DNA from: Kaistella faecalis | Lineage (GTDB): Bacteria > Bacteroidota > Bacteroidia > Flavobacteriales > Weeksellaceae | DNA: 64,000 nt | NCBI RefSeq assembly: GCF_019195395.1 | Contig: NZ_CP078067.1 | Span: forward strand, 124,001 to 188,000 | Direction: 5' to 3' | Notes under the pieces: generated by a model | The model's input: the letters and a program-made list of their open reading frames with translations, nothing else | Told to the model about the DNA's origin: nothing | Database searches by the model: none | Part shown: one piece after another, positions 1 to 8,516 of the stretch | How positions within the stretch are numbered: position 1 is the first letter of the stretch | Layout of the letters: each line of letters begins with the position of its first letter | Program-made: the position numbers and the translations under genes

Positions 1-287
1 ATGAAAAAAGAACAGGTTGTTCTACCCGTTCCTGTTGAAATAAGATTTAAATTTTTCGTCGAAATATCTTTCTGATTTAAATCTAACAGATAAATCTGAT
101 CACAGTGTGCGCCGATTGCTGGATTGGTAACCTGCAGCGTTAGTTTTTTTCCGTCAGGGGAAAAATAAGCTTCAGCATTATCGCCACCGAATGTTAGTTT
201 CTGAATGTTTCTGAGATTTCTCTCCTGAGAGAAAAACAGAGCGGAAGCGGCGATAAACGCAACGCAGAATGACCTTTTTGAATTCAT
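1..287 (-). CDS. TolB/PD40-type beta-propeller protein, N-terminal part (cut by window edge)
   Basis: The reading frame opens with ATG at 285-287 and stays open to the left edge, giving 95 codons. Residues 1-21 look like a signal peptide (basic start, then a hydrophobic run ending in FFSQ). It is followed by RNIQKLTFGGDNAEAYFSPDG, where LTF...AYFSPDGKKL is the pattern of a TolB-like WD40/PD40 propeller blade. Such secreted or periplasmic propellers often bind peptidoglycan-associated partners or precede a peptidase domain. The rest of the protein lies outside the window, so its full function cannot be stated. A TAnnTTTG box sits just upstream. Confidence 0.6.
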   Translation of the reverse strand, partial: MNSKRSFCVAFIAASALFFSQERNLRNIQKLTFGGDNAEAYFSPDGKKLTLQVTNPAIGAHCDQIYLLDLNQKDISTKNLNLISTGTGRTTCSFF

Positions 288-308
288 AGGGTTGATATTG
301 GTTGATAT

Positions 309-316
309 CAAATATA
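309..316 (-). promoter_or_regulatory. -7 box (TATATTTG) of the TolB-like gene
   Basis: On the minus strand this reads TATATTTG, a full match to the Bacteroidota -7 element TAnnTTTG. It lies about 22 bases before the start codon and right after the terminator of the upstream lipoprotein gene. No TTG was found at the ideal -33 spacing. Confidence 0.45.
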
Positions 317-319
317 ATA

Positions 320-349
320 AAAATTGCCAAAATATTCTTTGGCAATTTT
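320..349 (-). terminator. Rho-independent terminator of the lipoprotein gene
   Basis: A perfect 12-bp inverted repeat (320-331 with 338-349, 6-base loop) follows the lipoprotein stop on the minus strand and runs into a T-rich stretch. The stem core is TTGCCAAA. Confidence 0.7.
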
Positions 350-376
350 ATGGATATCAATGATTTGTAAATTTTG

Positions 377-1090
377 TCAGTTGACAATTTTGAAAGAAAC
401 AAGACGGGTTTCAAGATAATCTAGACCATATACAGCATGACAGATTTCTTTAACCAAACCTAAGCCTTTTTTGTACGAAATGTCCTGCGTTTTGGGTAGA
501 AGACCATTGGTTGTCGAGAGAGGTGTAAATAACCCTTTATAAGGGAATACCGTATAATTTGTTCCTTCTACAGTAATATTAGTTTCGCTTTGCAACTGAT
601 ATAATACATTGCCTATAAGGGGAGATCCCGGCCCATCGAGTATTGGATTGTTATAAGTGAAGTTAAAATCGTTACCGGGATGTAAAACGTGCCCTCCAGT
701 TTCAGTAATTTCAATATTATCCGAAACAGGGTAAGAAACCAAATGTCCTTTTGTGTTTACCCGCAGATATCTGTAACTTACGTTTCCATTTAAATTTGAA
801 TATGGGAAGTGAATTTTAGTCCGCTGTTTTGCCAATGTAAAACCCTGGATGTTTGTTGTACTGACAATACTTACAGAATCAACTCTTCCGGTAAATGTTG
901 CAACACTTTGTGGATTTGTGAAGTCAGGATTGTTATAAGTTTTGTAAACCCATTGATTACCAACATTAAGGTTAAAAAAAGGATCCTCGGCAACGTCAAG
1001 CGTTGGCGTTTCGTCTGTTCTGCACGATACCGCTGCTAAAAGAACAGTGATAAGCAGTAAGTTTAATGTTAATTTCATAGTTTTTTTCAT
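377..1090 (-). CDS. Predicted lipoprotein of unknown function
   Basis: The 237-residue product begins with a short basic stretch, a hydrophobic core and a lipobox ending LAAVSC, so it should be lipidated at Cys23 and anchored in the envelope. The mature part contains GNQWVYKTYN, a pattern common in Bacteroidota lipoproteins of beta-rich fold. No catalytic motif is recognised. The first ATG is used here, but the fifth residue (Met, start at 1078) would give an equally good signal peptide. It is followed by its own terminator, so it seems to be a single-gene unit. Confidence 0.75.
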   Translation of the reverse strand: MKKTMKLTLNLLLITVLLAAVSCRTDETPTLDVAEDPFFNLNVGNQWVYKTYNNPDFTNPQSVATFTGRVDSVSIVSTTNIQGFTLAKQRTKIHFPYSNLNGNVSYRYLRVNTKGHLVSYPVSDNIEITETGGHVLHPGNDFNFTYNNPILDGPGSPLIGNVLYQLQSETNITVEGTNYTVFPYKGLFTPLSTTNGLLPKTQDISYKKGLGLVKEICHAVYGLDYLETRLVSFKIVN

Positions 1091-1159
1091 TTTTAACGTA
1101 AATAAATATTAATTATTTTGTTAAATTAATAGAAAATACGCAAAATAAAAAAATTACCA

Positions 1160-3721
1160 TTAAAAAGGATATCCGAAAGCAAAATTCAGTACCGGTTTCC
1201 AGGTGCTTCCTAAAACCCATCGGTTACCAACCGGTTGGTTTGGATCGTAAACTTTATAAGCAGCATCAAGCCTTAGCGTGATGTAGGCTACATTTACTCT
1301 AAGTCCAAGCCCTGTCCCAACTCCCATCTGGGATAAAAACTTATTGAACTTAAATTCGTCTCCAAAACCGCTGTCTTTTAAACTCCAGATATTCCCAGCA
1401 TCGATAAACGCCGCTCCTTCGAACATAGGTGTAAAAGGCATTCGATACTCAATGTTTGTGGTAAGCTTCACATTATCCATAACATACGAACGTATTTTCT
1501 CGTCGAGTTGCGAATCAGCAGGACCAAGTCCGCCAAAAACTCTCCAGGCGCGTATATCATTGGAGCCGCCGTTAAAATATGATCTTACAAATGGCATTGT
1601 AGATGAGTTTCCGTAGGGAATTCCGACACCAATAAACTGACGCAAGGCTAAAGTGTGCTTATCATTAAAAAATGTAAAATACTTCCGAACGTCAACGTCA
1701 AACTTCACGAACTGAGAATACGGAATATCAAAAATCTTCTTCGTCTCTCCCGACACAACTCCGGCCACTTTCGGGCTGCTGCTGAAGAGATCAAGAGCGT
1801 TGCCGGCCACTTCGAACTTAGCATTTAAATAGAACGGATTAGGTCTGTCTTTCTTTCCGATTTCATTATAAATTACATTATAAATCATGGAAGAAATAAG
1901 TACGTCCTGCGTTTGGCGGTCTTTATTAATAAGTGACTGTCGGAAGGTATTGTAAAGCGAAAGTTGATCTCCGGCCAAAGAATTCTGGTAATTGGTATCG
2001 TTCAAAATAATTGTGGAAAATTCATCTGAACTGATTTGTCCGTTCTCGAAGGACTGGTACAGATCAGGTGAATATGTCTGGAACATATTCTTCCTAACCT
2101 CCGCATCAGCGGGAAAAAAGTCGTAATAGCGGTCTTTGTTTTTAGTAATACTCAGCTGGGTGTTAAAGAGCGATAAGCGGTGCGAAACTATATCGTTTAC
2201 ATTCGCAAAATAATTTAAACCTGCATTGAAACCAATCCTGCCCAAACCAATATTATCCTGTATTGAAGTACCCAGTACAATGGACGAGGTGGGAGAGTAG
2301 CGTTTCGGGATGAGTTTCCACGTTTTGAACGGCATTAAAAGTCTCGGAAAGTTCAGTGATGCCTGAGCAGAAATTTCGTAGGCAAGACTTCGTTTATCGG
2401 TATTTTTTGTGTTAACCACCGATCCGAAAATTCCGGAAACACTGGTAATTAAGTTTTCGGCACCGCCAAAAACATTACGGGTGGTAAGATCTACAGAGGG
2501 CGAAATACCGAAATTGAGGATTTGGGAATAATTAATATCGGTTGCAATCTTTAAATCATATTTTGGCAGTGGAGCCAGGAAATAGCTAACATCTAAAATA
2601 CTGTCGTTTTCTTTGCGAGGAATTTCATCATACTTTATGATGCTGAAATTGTTCATGGAAGTAATATTTCTCTTCGTCAGATCAAGGTTTCTTTGCTTGT
2701 ACACATCACCTTTCTTTAAGATAATCGGTCGCCAGAGAGACATGGTTTTAAACTGGTCATCAAGCCGGTAAAAATTAATTCCTAAAAGAGAATCTTTCAC
2801 GGTTTCTGTAGAGTCGGCAAGTTTTTCTAACAGGTGAACTTTAATATCCCCAATGGTTGTGATTTTGTAACGGGAATCCATGGAATCTTTGTGAATGTCC
2901 ATCGTCAGCGGCACCTGTTTACGGTTCTGGAGTGTATCTGCGGTGAAGTAAATCTCTTCGTTTGAATTATTAAATTTGTAATATCCACGCTCTTTCATCA
3001 GGTCATTAATCCTTTTCACTTCTTTTTCCAGAGTACTCTGATCGAGAATTTCTTTGCCTTTAACCAGACTTTTGGTTAAATCTTCTTCATAAATGCGTCG
3101 GATATTAGGATCGGGAATATTATAGTAATAATCGCTGATGTAAGTAGGGTCTTTGTGCGTAATAAGATAATTCACTTCCGCTTTTTTATCCGCTGAATCC
3201 AAATCATGACTGAATTTTACATCAGCATCCCAATATCCTTTAAAAACAAAGAATTTGCGGATCGAGTTCGCGCTTGTCTCGGTTTTTCCCTGGTCCAGAA
3301 TTACAGGTGGCTGACCGATATTGTGCATGAATCTTTCGTAAAACAAGCTTTTTCCTACATATTCCGGGTGATTATATTTAATAAAAAGTGAATCGCGAAG
3401 TTTCTGGTCCCTCATTTCTGATGGATAGGTCATATATTCATTCAGGATTGAATCGTATTTAGGATCTGTAGCATTGTACATCCAAAGACCGATGGGGAAG
3501 AGAAAAAGCTGCTTTTTGTTGGGTTTCTGGCTTACATAATTGGGAATTTCATCAACGAGCAGTTTACCATCCTCGAATTTATAGTTGTTTTTTGTGAGTA
3601 AAAATTCGCCATCGGGAACTTTCTTTGTCGTGCTGCAGGCGTACAGAAAAAGTACAGTAATTGCAGAAGCGAAAAATAAGTAATACTTTTGAAAATATTT
3701 TGATAAATGCTTACGGCTCAT
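1160..3721 (-). CDS. tamL: Translocation and assembly module lipoprotein TamL (BamA/TamA-like Omp85 protein)
   Basis: This 853-residue protein has a lipoprotein signal ending in LFLYAC (Cys29). That distinguishes the Bacteroidota TamL from proteobacterial TamA. The N-terminal half (about 30-390) contains POTRA-like segments (LVKGKEILDQSTLEKEVKR, KKGDVYKQRN). The C-terminal half (about 400-853) is a 16-strand-type Omp85 barrel with the RAWRVFGGLGP region and a terminal aromatic (FGYPF). It acts in the outer membrane in insertion or export of envelope proteins and usually partners with a TamB-like protein, which is not in this window. Its first 15 bases overlap the 5' end of the divergent methyltransferase gene. 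Confidence 0.85.
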   Translation of the reverse strand: MSRKHLSKYFQKYYLFFASAITVLFLYACSTTKKVPDGEFLLTKNNYKFEDGKLLVDEIPNYVSQKPNKKQLFLFPIGLWMYNATDPKYDSILNEYMTYPSEMRDQKLRDSLFIKYNHPEYVGKSLFYERFMHNIGQPPVILDQGKTETSANSIRKFFVFKGYWDADVKFSHDLDSADKKAEVNYLITHKDPTYISDYYYNIPDPNIRRIYEEDLTKSLVKGKEILDQSTLEKEVKRINDLMKERGYYKFNNSNEEIYFTADTLQNRKQVPLTMDIHKDSMDSRYKITTIGDIKVHLLEKLADSTETVKDSLLGINFYRLDDQFKTMSLWRPIILKKGDVYKQRNLDLTKRNITSMNNFSIIKYDEIPRKENDSILDVSYFLAPLPKYDLKIATDINYSQILNFGISPSVDLTTRNVFGGAENLITSVSGIFGSVVNTKNTDKRSLAYEISAQASLNFPRLLMPFKTWKLIPKRYSPTSSIVLGTSIQDNIGLGRIGFNAGLNYFANVNDIVSHRLSLFNTQLSITKNKDRYYDFFPADAEVRKNMFQTYSPDLYQSFENGQISSDEFSTIILNDTNYQNSLAGDQLSLYNTFRQSLINKDRQTQDVLISSMIYNVIYNEIGKKDRPNPFYLNAKFEVAGNALDLFSSSPKVAGVVSGETKKIFDIPYSQFVKFDVDVRKYFTFFNDKHTLALRQFIGVGIPYGNSSTMPFVRSYFNGGSNDIRAWRVFGGLGPADSQLDEKIRSYVMDNVKLTTNIEYRMPFTPMFEGAAFIDAGNIWSLKDSGFGDEFKFNKFLSQMGVGTGLGLRVNVAYITLRLDAAYKVYDPNQPVGNRWVLGSTWKPVLNFAFGYPF

Positions 3722-4435
3722 AAAATAAAGATTTTACAGTCTCTAGACAGGAAGAAGTTCAGACAAAAATACAATTTGTTTTTGGTTGAAGGTAATAAAA
3801 CAATTAAAGAAATTCCCTTTTCCCGTTACAAAATCAGTGAAATTTTCACCGTAAATGCTCAGGAATTTTCGATTGAAAATGTAAATATTTCCACTGTTTC
3901 CCCAACCGAATTAAAAAAAATAAGCTTTCTGCAACATCCCAAAGATTCTGTTGCGGTTTGCGAACTCATTGCAGCAAAAACTTCGCCAGACATTTCTATT
4001 GAACTGGTTTTGGACGGAATTCAGGATCCGGGAAATCTCGGCACCATCATCCGTCTTGCGGACTGGTTTGGCATCGAACAGATTTTCTGCAGTGAGGATA
4101 CCGTTGATGTTTACAATCCAAAAGTGATACAGGCGAGCATGGGTTCTTTTCTTCGGGTAAATGTAGTTTACGGAGCTGTTCAGGATTATTTGCAAACTTC
4201 TCCCTTGCCAGTGCTTGGGACAGATATGGAAGGAGAAAATCTGTATACTTACCCGTTTCCAGAAAAATTCCGACTTGTTCTTGGTAACGAAGGCAATGGT
4301 ATGCGCCCTGAAACTGAAGCGCTTATTACCCAGAAAATTACCATTCCTCGCTTCGGAAAATCCCGCGCTACAGAAAGCCTGAATGTTTCGATGGCGGCCG
4401 GAATTATCCTAGGACAAATCTTTTCAGAAAAATAA
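3707..4435 (+). CDS. TrmH/SpoU family RNA 2'-O-methyltransferase
   Basis: The 242-residue protein has the three SPOUT motifs in order: motif 1 around LDGIQDPGNLGTIIRLADWFG (about 105-125), motif 2 LVLGNEGNGM (about 190-199), and motif 3 ATESLNVSMAAGIIL near the C-terminus. The N-terminal segment (KKFRQKYNLFLVEG) is the substrate-binding domain seen in RlmB-like enzymes. It should use S-adenosylmethionine to methylate a ribose in rRNA or tRNA; the exact target cannot be read from the sequence. The ATG at 3707 lies inside the start of the divergent tamL, and the next part of the protein is already conserved, so this start is plausible. Confidence 0.85.
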   Translation: MLTAHKIKILQSLDRKKFRQKYNLFLVEGNKTIKEIPFSRYKISEIFTVNAQEFSIENVNISTVSPTELKKISFLQHPKDSVAVCELIAAKTSPDISIELVLDGIQDPGNLGTIIRLADWFGIEQIFCSEDTVDVYNPKVIQASMGSFLRVNVVYGAVQDYLQTSPLPVLGTDMEGENLYTYPFPEKFRLVLGNEGNGMRPETEALITQKITIPRFGKSRATESLNVSMAAGIILGQIFSEK

Positions 4436-4455
4436 AAAACCGCATCGCGGTTTTT
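4436..4455. terminator. Bidirectional terminator between convergent genes
   Basis: Stem AAAACCGC/GCGGTTTT (8 bp) with a 3-base loop, flanked by A and T runs on both sides. It lies directly between the stops of the methyltransferase gene and the minus-strand gene ending at 4458. Confidence 0.75.
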
Positions 4456-4457
4456 AA

Positions 4458-4955
4458 TTAAATTAACTGTTCCATACTGGAAGCAGTTCTGTTTCGCTGA
4501 TAGTTTTCAAGTTTTTCACGAACATATCTTAGTGCAATGGGAGCTAAGTAAATAAGTGCTACGCCGATTATTTTTTTCTTCCAACTTGTGTTGTAGAGAC
4601 TTTTTCGGGCATAATTTCCAACAAAAGTTACTGCGCCAATCTTGAGAGCGTTTTCAACTAAATTCATTCCGGCGTCGCTTTTGGCAAATCCATAAACTGC
4701 ATTACGGTTGAGAACTGTATCTTTTATACTGGTCGAAAATTCTTTCACAATCTCATTGGTATTAAGCGAGACACTGGTTTCACCATCCGGCTTAATTTCT
4801 TCTTTTAGATATTTATCTGTAAAACCGTTGGTAAAGGCGCTCAAACTTTCTTTAGTGTTGTCGAAGGTGATTAAATCCTCAATTTCTGCGACTTCACTTT
4901 TAAGTAACTGTTTTTTACGTCGGAGTTCTTCCAGGCTGCTGTATTTCGTTCCCAT
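4458..4955 (-). CDS. Hypothetical membrane-associated protein in the YtxH/holin-like cluster
   Basis: The 165-residue product begins with a charged, probably coiled-coil stretch (EELRRKKQLLKSEVAEIEDL). It has a weakly hydrophobic segment near 105-120 and a clearer transmembrane segment (IIGVALIYLAPIALRYV, about 128-144) before a basic tail. I do not recognise a named family. It starts 4 bases after the stop of the holin-like gene, so the two are probably co-transcribed and may act together at the inner membrane. Similar trios with YtxH proteins are common in flavobacteria and are usually assumed to relate to envelope stress; that role is inferred only. Confidence 0.65.
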   Translation of the reverse strand: MGTKYSSLEELRRKKQLLKSEVAEIEDLITFDNTKESLSAFTNGFTDKYLKEEIKPDGETSVSLNTNEIVKEFSTSIKDTVLNRNAVYGFAKSDAGMNLVENALKIGAVTFVGNYARKSLYNTSWKKKIIGVALIYLAPIALRYVREKLENYQRNRTASSMEQLI

Positions 4956-4959
4956 TAAT

Positions 4960-5268
4960 TTAGCTGTTTAGTGATTGAATAATTTTATTTGCCACGGCAT
5001 TCTTGATGGAATTTCGTACAAGAAAAACGATTAAAATAATCAAGAGGTAAAAACCTGCCATGATCAGCAGACCGTATGCATAATTCCCTAGATATGAACC
5101 TATAAGTAATCCGAGACCGATATTGAACAATATTAGAAAGAACAATCCCGCAACAACGGCAATAGCTAAAAAAGTAAAAGTTCCTGCGGTGACCGATGAT
5201 TTTTCTGTCGCCTCCATTTTCAGCAGATCTAACCGTTTTTCAGCATATTCTTTTACAAGGTCAAGCAT
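4960..5268 (-). CDS. Phage holin family-like small membrane protein
   Basis: The 102-residue protein has an amphipathic N-terminus (LVKEYAEKRLDLLKMEATEK) and two long hydrophobic helices separated by a short turn (about 28-53 and 60-86), followed by a polar tail. This is the layout of the Phage_holin_3_6-type family. These proteins are widespread in bacterial chromosomes outside prophages, and nothing phage-like surrounds this one. It forms a pair with the downstream gene (4-base gap). A terminator at 5292-5322 separates it from the upstream ytxH-like gene. Confidence 0.75.
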   Translation of the reverse strand: MLDLVKEYAEKRLDLLKMEATEKSSVTAGTFTFLAIAVVAGLFFLILFNIGLGLLIGSYLGNYAYGLLIMAGFYLLIILIVFLVRNSIKNAVANKIIQSLNS

Positions 5269-5291
5269 AATATTTTTGTTTAAAGTTACAA

Positions 5292-5322
5292 AAAAAGGAA
5301 CTTAGAATTAAAGTTCCTTTTT
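5292..5322 (-). terminator. Terminator of the YtxH-like gene
   Basis: A perfect 12-bp inverted repeat with core GGAACTT (5292-5303 with 5311-5322). On the minus strand it ends in a run of T. It isolates the YtxH-like gene from the holin-like pair. Confidence 0.7.
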
Positions 5323-5349
5323 ATTTAATGGAATAAAACGGAAATTCAA

Positions 5350-5733
5350 TTAAGATTTCAATCCGTCTAATTCATTTTCTACGTCCTTCACAACCTCAGT
5401 TGTTTTAGCGATCGCCTGGTCTTTGTATTTATCGTAACCTTCTTTAACGGAAGATACCACTTTATCAGCAGTTTCTTTAACCTGAGAAGAAATGTTACCA
5501 TACTGATCTCTTACTTTTCCGGAAACATCCTGAAACTGCTCTTTTGCTTTTTCAGAAACTCTACCGTACTGATCAACAGCCTGATCTTTCACTTCGTTTG
5601 CTTTGTTTTTGATTTTTTTTCTGGTTTCAGATCCTTCTTCAGGAGCGTAAAGCATCCCCAGAACTACACCTGCTGCAGCGCCCGCAAGTAAACCTGCCAA
5701 AACTCCTGCCGCATTATTTCCTTTCTTAGACAT
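5350..5733 (-). CDS. YtxH domain-containing protein
   Basis: The 127-residue protein has a glycine/alanine-rich hydrophobic N-terminus (AGVLAGLLAGAAAGVVLGMLYAP, about 9-31) followed by the YtxH signature PEEGSETRKKI. A long charged helical tail with repeated KEK/DQ segments (QYGRVSEKAKEQFQDV, then QYGNISSQVKETADKV) suggests a coiled coil or apolipoprotein-like helix. Family members are stress-induced, membrane-anchored proteins of unknown mechanism. It is followed by its own terminator and is the probable first unit of a three-gene envelope cluster. Confidence 0.8.
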   Translation of the reverse strand: MSKKGNNAAGVLAGLLAGAAAGVVLGMLYAPEEGSETRKKIKNKANEVKDQAVDQYGRVSEKAKEQFQDVSGKVRDQYGNISSQVKETADKVVSSVKEGYDKYKDQAIAKTTEVVKDVENELDGLKS

Positions 5734-5840
5734 TTTAGATAATTTTAATAGTTAATAATTAAGTGTTTGATGTGATTTTCATCTTCCATAAAGTTAACAA
5801 TTAATATACCAATTAAAAAATCTGCCATCTTAAAATTATG

Positions 5841-6521
5841 TTAAAACTCTTTGATATATGAAAGAATCAGTGCTATGGTCTCCTGTTTTGTAAGTGTAGA
5901 GTTATCGATAAGAATAGCATCATGTGCCTGTTTCAGCGGAGCCACCTCACGGGTACTGTCAATCTTGTCACGGGTAATCAGGTTTTGCCGCACTTCATCT
6001 TCATTACTTTCCATACCCATGCTCTGAAGTTCAAGAAATCGACGTTTTGTCCGTTCCTCAATACTTGCTGTCAGAAAAAATTTATAATCGGCATCCGGCA
6101 ACACAACCGTCCCAATATCTCTACCGTCCATTATCACCCCGCCGTTCGAAGCAATTGACCGCTGTGTTTCCATCAAAAAGTCACGAACTTCTTTTTGGCA
6201 GGCAATTAAACTTACCTGTGATGATACTTCATTAGATCTGATTTCTTTTGAAATATCGCTGTCATTAAGAAAGAGTACAAGCTCGGTTTCTACTTCTTCA
6301 AAACGGAGTTTAATTTCATTTAACTTAGAAAAAAGCAGTTCCAAATCGATCGTACCATTTGCATTTGCATCACTGCAGTTTTTTATGGCAAAATAAGTAA
6401 TTCCTCTGTAAAGTGCACCTGTATCCATATGAACAAGCCCTAACCGCTGTGCAATAATTTTAGATATTGAACTTTTTCCGGTCGATGAATAGCCGTCGAT
6501 GGCGATAACAGGTTTTCTCAT
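5841..6521 (-). CDS. cmk: Cytidylate kinase
   Basis: This 226-residue protein transfers phosphate from ATP to CMP or dCMP, in cytosolic pyrimidine salvage and CTP supply. The P-loop IDGYSSTGKSS lies at residues 8-18, MDTGALYRGITY is the nucleotide-binding segment at about 33-44, and MDGRDIGTVVLPDADYKFFLTA is the CMP-binding region. Length fits the family. It lies 71 bases downstream of porQ in the same direction and may share its transcript. Confidence 0.93.
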   Translation of the reverse strand: MRKPVIAIDGYSSTGKSSISKIIAQRLGLVHMDTGALYRGITYFAIKNCSDANANGTIDLELLFSKLNEIKLRFEEVETELVLFLNDSDISKEIRSNEVSSQVSLIACQKEVRDFLMETQRSIASNGGVIMDGRDIGTVVLPDADYKFFLTASIEERTKRRFLELQSMGMESNEDEVRQNLITRDKIDSTREVAPLKQAHDAILIDNSTLTKQETIALILSYIKEF

Positions 6522-6592
6522 GCCGCAAATTTCATCATTTTTTTTGAATTTGCGAAACCGATTATAGGAAGAAAATAAATTTTGAAAGGAAA

Positions 6593-7591
6593 TTACCGTC
6601 GGTTTCCACCAACTTCAATAAGGTCTAGAGTAAGACCGAACAGATTTACATTCGAGGAATTGTGGTAGCGTACATGGGCATAATCAAAACGGAAAGAAGA
6701 AATTTTGATCCCGAAACCTGCAGAAAGGCCCGAAAAACTGCGCTGGTCTAATACAGCCAATTCGTTACCCCGTTTTACGTTATAACCAAATCTGATATTA
6801 AATGCCTGCTGCGGAAACAGTTCGGCACCGAAGGAAAGGTGGTCTGTTATTTTACGGCTCCAGCTGATTTCCTGTCCGTTGTTGTTGTAATCCTGAGAAA
6901 TATTCAGTTTCTGCAGATCATGAGCCGTGATTGTAAGTGCCACAGGAAATTCGTCTAATATTTTTGTGTAACCCAAATCCACACGGAAAGCTACATTTTC
7001 CCGAAGACCGTTAAAAGTTTTAAACTGATACCCAAAATTCCTGAACACGAGTGCCACCGTCTCATTACTTTGTCTGTTATGGTAAGTTACACCGGCATTG
7101 CCAACAACTGCCATCGAGGTATAATTATCTATTCTTGAAGAGACAAAATTTGCACTTCCGCCGATGGTCCAGTCTTCATCAAACTGATAAGCGTAGCCAA
7201 GTCCAATTGAGGCATCCATGGCACCAAATTCGCCGTCAATAACTGCGCTTTCGTCTGTTCTGGGTATTTTTCCGTAATCCATATACCGAGCATTCAGACT
7301 TACCAAATGGCCTTCTTCCAAATCTTTTACATAACTGATAGTTCCGTATTTTGAGTCGGAAAGATAGGAGGCATAATTAAGAGAAATCATTTCATCCTGC
7401 TCCAGATTCATAAGACCAGGGTTTACCCCGGCAAAACTTACATCGTAATCCCGCACAGAGACCGCATCACCTCCCAGAGCGGCCTGCCGCGCTGATACCG
7501 GAATATTAAGGAAAGGGTAAACATTTGTCCCTTCCTGGGCTAACAAAAGGGTAGTGAATAACAGAAGCGAAACAGAAGCAGTTTTTTTCAA
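6593..7591 (-). CDS. porQ: Type IX secretion system protein PorQ
   Basis: The 332-residue outer membrane protein has a signal peptide (KKTASVSLLLFTTLLLAQ) and the PorV/PorQ-type motif NIPVSARQAALGGDAVSV, then beta-barrel strands rich in alternating aromatic and glycine residues up to the C-terminus. PorQ belongs to the attachment complex (PorU-PorV-PorQ-PorZ) that cleaves and anchors type IX cargo at the cell surface. The start is TTG (7589-7591), chosen because the signal peptide begins there and a TAnnTTTG box lies about 18 bases upstream. The cmk neighbour is typical for the phylum. Confidence 0.87.
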   Translation of the reverse strand: MKKTASVSLLLFTTLLLAQEGTNVYPFLNIPVSARQAALGGDAVSVRDYDVSFAGVNPGLMNLEQDEMISLNYASYLSDSKYGTISYVKDLEEGHLVSLNARYMDYGKIPRTDESAVIDGEFGAMDASIGLGYAYQFDEDWTIGGSANFVSSRIDNYTSMAVVGNAGVTYHNRQSNETVALVFRNFGYQFKTFNGLRENVAFRVDLGYTKILDEFPVALTITAHDLQKLNISQDYNNNGQEISWSRKITDHLSFGAELFPQQAFNIRFGYNVKRGNELAVLDQRSFSGLSAGFGIKISSFRFDYAHVRYHNSSNVNLFGLTLDLIEVGGNRR

Positions 7592-7608
7592 ATTTGTATT
7601 TATGTTTG

Positions 7609-7616
7609 CAAAAATA
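7609..7616 (-). promoter_or_regulatory. -7 box (TATTTTTG) of porQ
   Basis: Full match to TAnnTTTG on the minus strand, 18 bases before the TTG start, predicting a leader of roughly 12 bases. No -33 TTG at ideal spacing was found. Confidence 0.45.
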
Positions 7617-7688
7617 ATTTTTTTAAAAAATTATCAAAAATTTTTCTCTGTAAATATAATTCTATTAACGAGATTATTTGCGTTTCAT

Positions 7689-7696
7689 TATATTTG
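7689..7696 (+). promoter_or_regulatory. -7 box (TATATTTG) of pyrH
   Basis: Full match to TAnnTTTG, 31 bases before the pyrH ATG. It diverges from the porQ box without overlap. Confidence 0.5.
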
Positions 7697-7726
7697 CAGA
7701 GCAAAAATAGAGATAAAAGATAAAAA

Positions 7727-8434
7727 ATGAAATATAAAAGAATTCTGCTTAAACTTAGCGGTGAAGCTTTAATGGGAAACCGACAGTACGGAATCGATAA
7801 TGACCGGCTGAAAGAATATGCTGCGGAAATAAAAAAAGTGGTAGATAAAGGCTGCGAAGTTGCCATTGTAATCGGTGGTGGAAACATCTTCCGTGGTTTA
7901 GCAGGAGCTGCAACCGGTATGGACCGTGTTCAGGGCGATTATATGGGAATGCTGGCAACCGTAATTAACGGGATGGCGCTACAGGGCGCACTTGAAGATG
8001 CCGGAATTTACACCAGACTACAGTCCGCGATTGAAATGGATAAAGTGGCAGAACCTTTTATCAAAAGAAAAGCAACCAGACATCTGGAAAAGGGAAGAGT
8101 GGTAATTTTCGGTGCGGGTACAGGAAATCCATACTTTACAACCGACACTGCAGCAACGCTGAGAGCGATTGAAATTGGCGCTGATGTAATTCTAAAGGGA
8201 ACAAGAGTCGACGGAATTTACGATTCAGATCCCGAAAAAAACGAAAATGCTGTAAAATTCAATTCCCTCACCTTTGATGAAGTATACGAAAAAGGTCTGA
8301 AAGTGATGGATATGACTGCCTTCACACTGAGCCACGAAAACAAACTCCCCATCATTGTTTTCGATATGAATAAAGAGGGAAACCTTCTTAAAATCGTAGA
8401 AGGAGATAATATTGGTACCTTAGTTAATATATAA
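7727..8434 (+). CDS. pyrH: UMP kinase
   Basis: This 235-residue amino-acid-kinase-fold enzyme phosphorylates UMP to UDP in the cytosol. Motifs seen: [14 protein letters not shown] at the N-terminus (ATP and UMP site), [10 protein letters not shown] at about 48-57, [23 protein letters not shown] at about 130-152, and [13 protein letters not shown] at about 156-168. Length matches bacterial PyrH. It is followed 82 bases later by frr, the usual partner, so nucleotide supply and ribosome recycling are likely co-expressed. Confidence 0.95.
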   Translation: MKYKRILLKLSGEALMGNRQYGIDNDRLKEYAAEIKKVVDKGCEVAIVIGGGNIFRGLAGAATGMDRVQGDYMGMLATVINGMALQGALEDAGIYTRLQSAIEMDKVAEPFIKRKATRHLEKGRVVIFGAGTGNPYFTTDTAATLRAIEIGADVILKGTRVDGIYDSDPEKNENAVKFNSLTFDEVYEKGLKVMDMTAFTLSHENKLPIIVFDMNKEGNLLKIVEGDNIGTLVNI

Positions 8435-8516
8435 ATCAATTCAAATAATTTACTGCAGGCCATTTCGTGAATGATGATTCTAGAAAGTCCTGAATTAAAC
8501 CGGAAAACAAAACGCT

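Noticed and set aside
4960-5268. Holin-like gene as a prophage remnant
   Set aside because: No endolysin, integrase, capsid or att-like repeat nearby; this small family is common in bacterial chromosomes.
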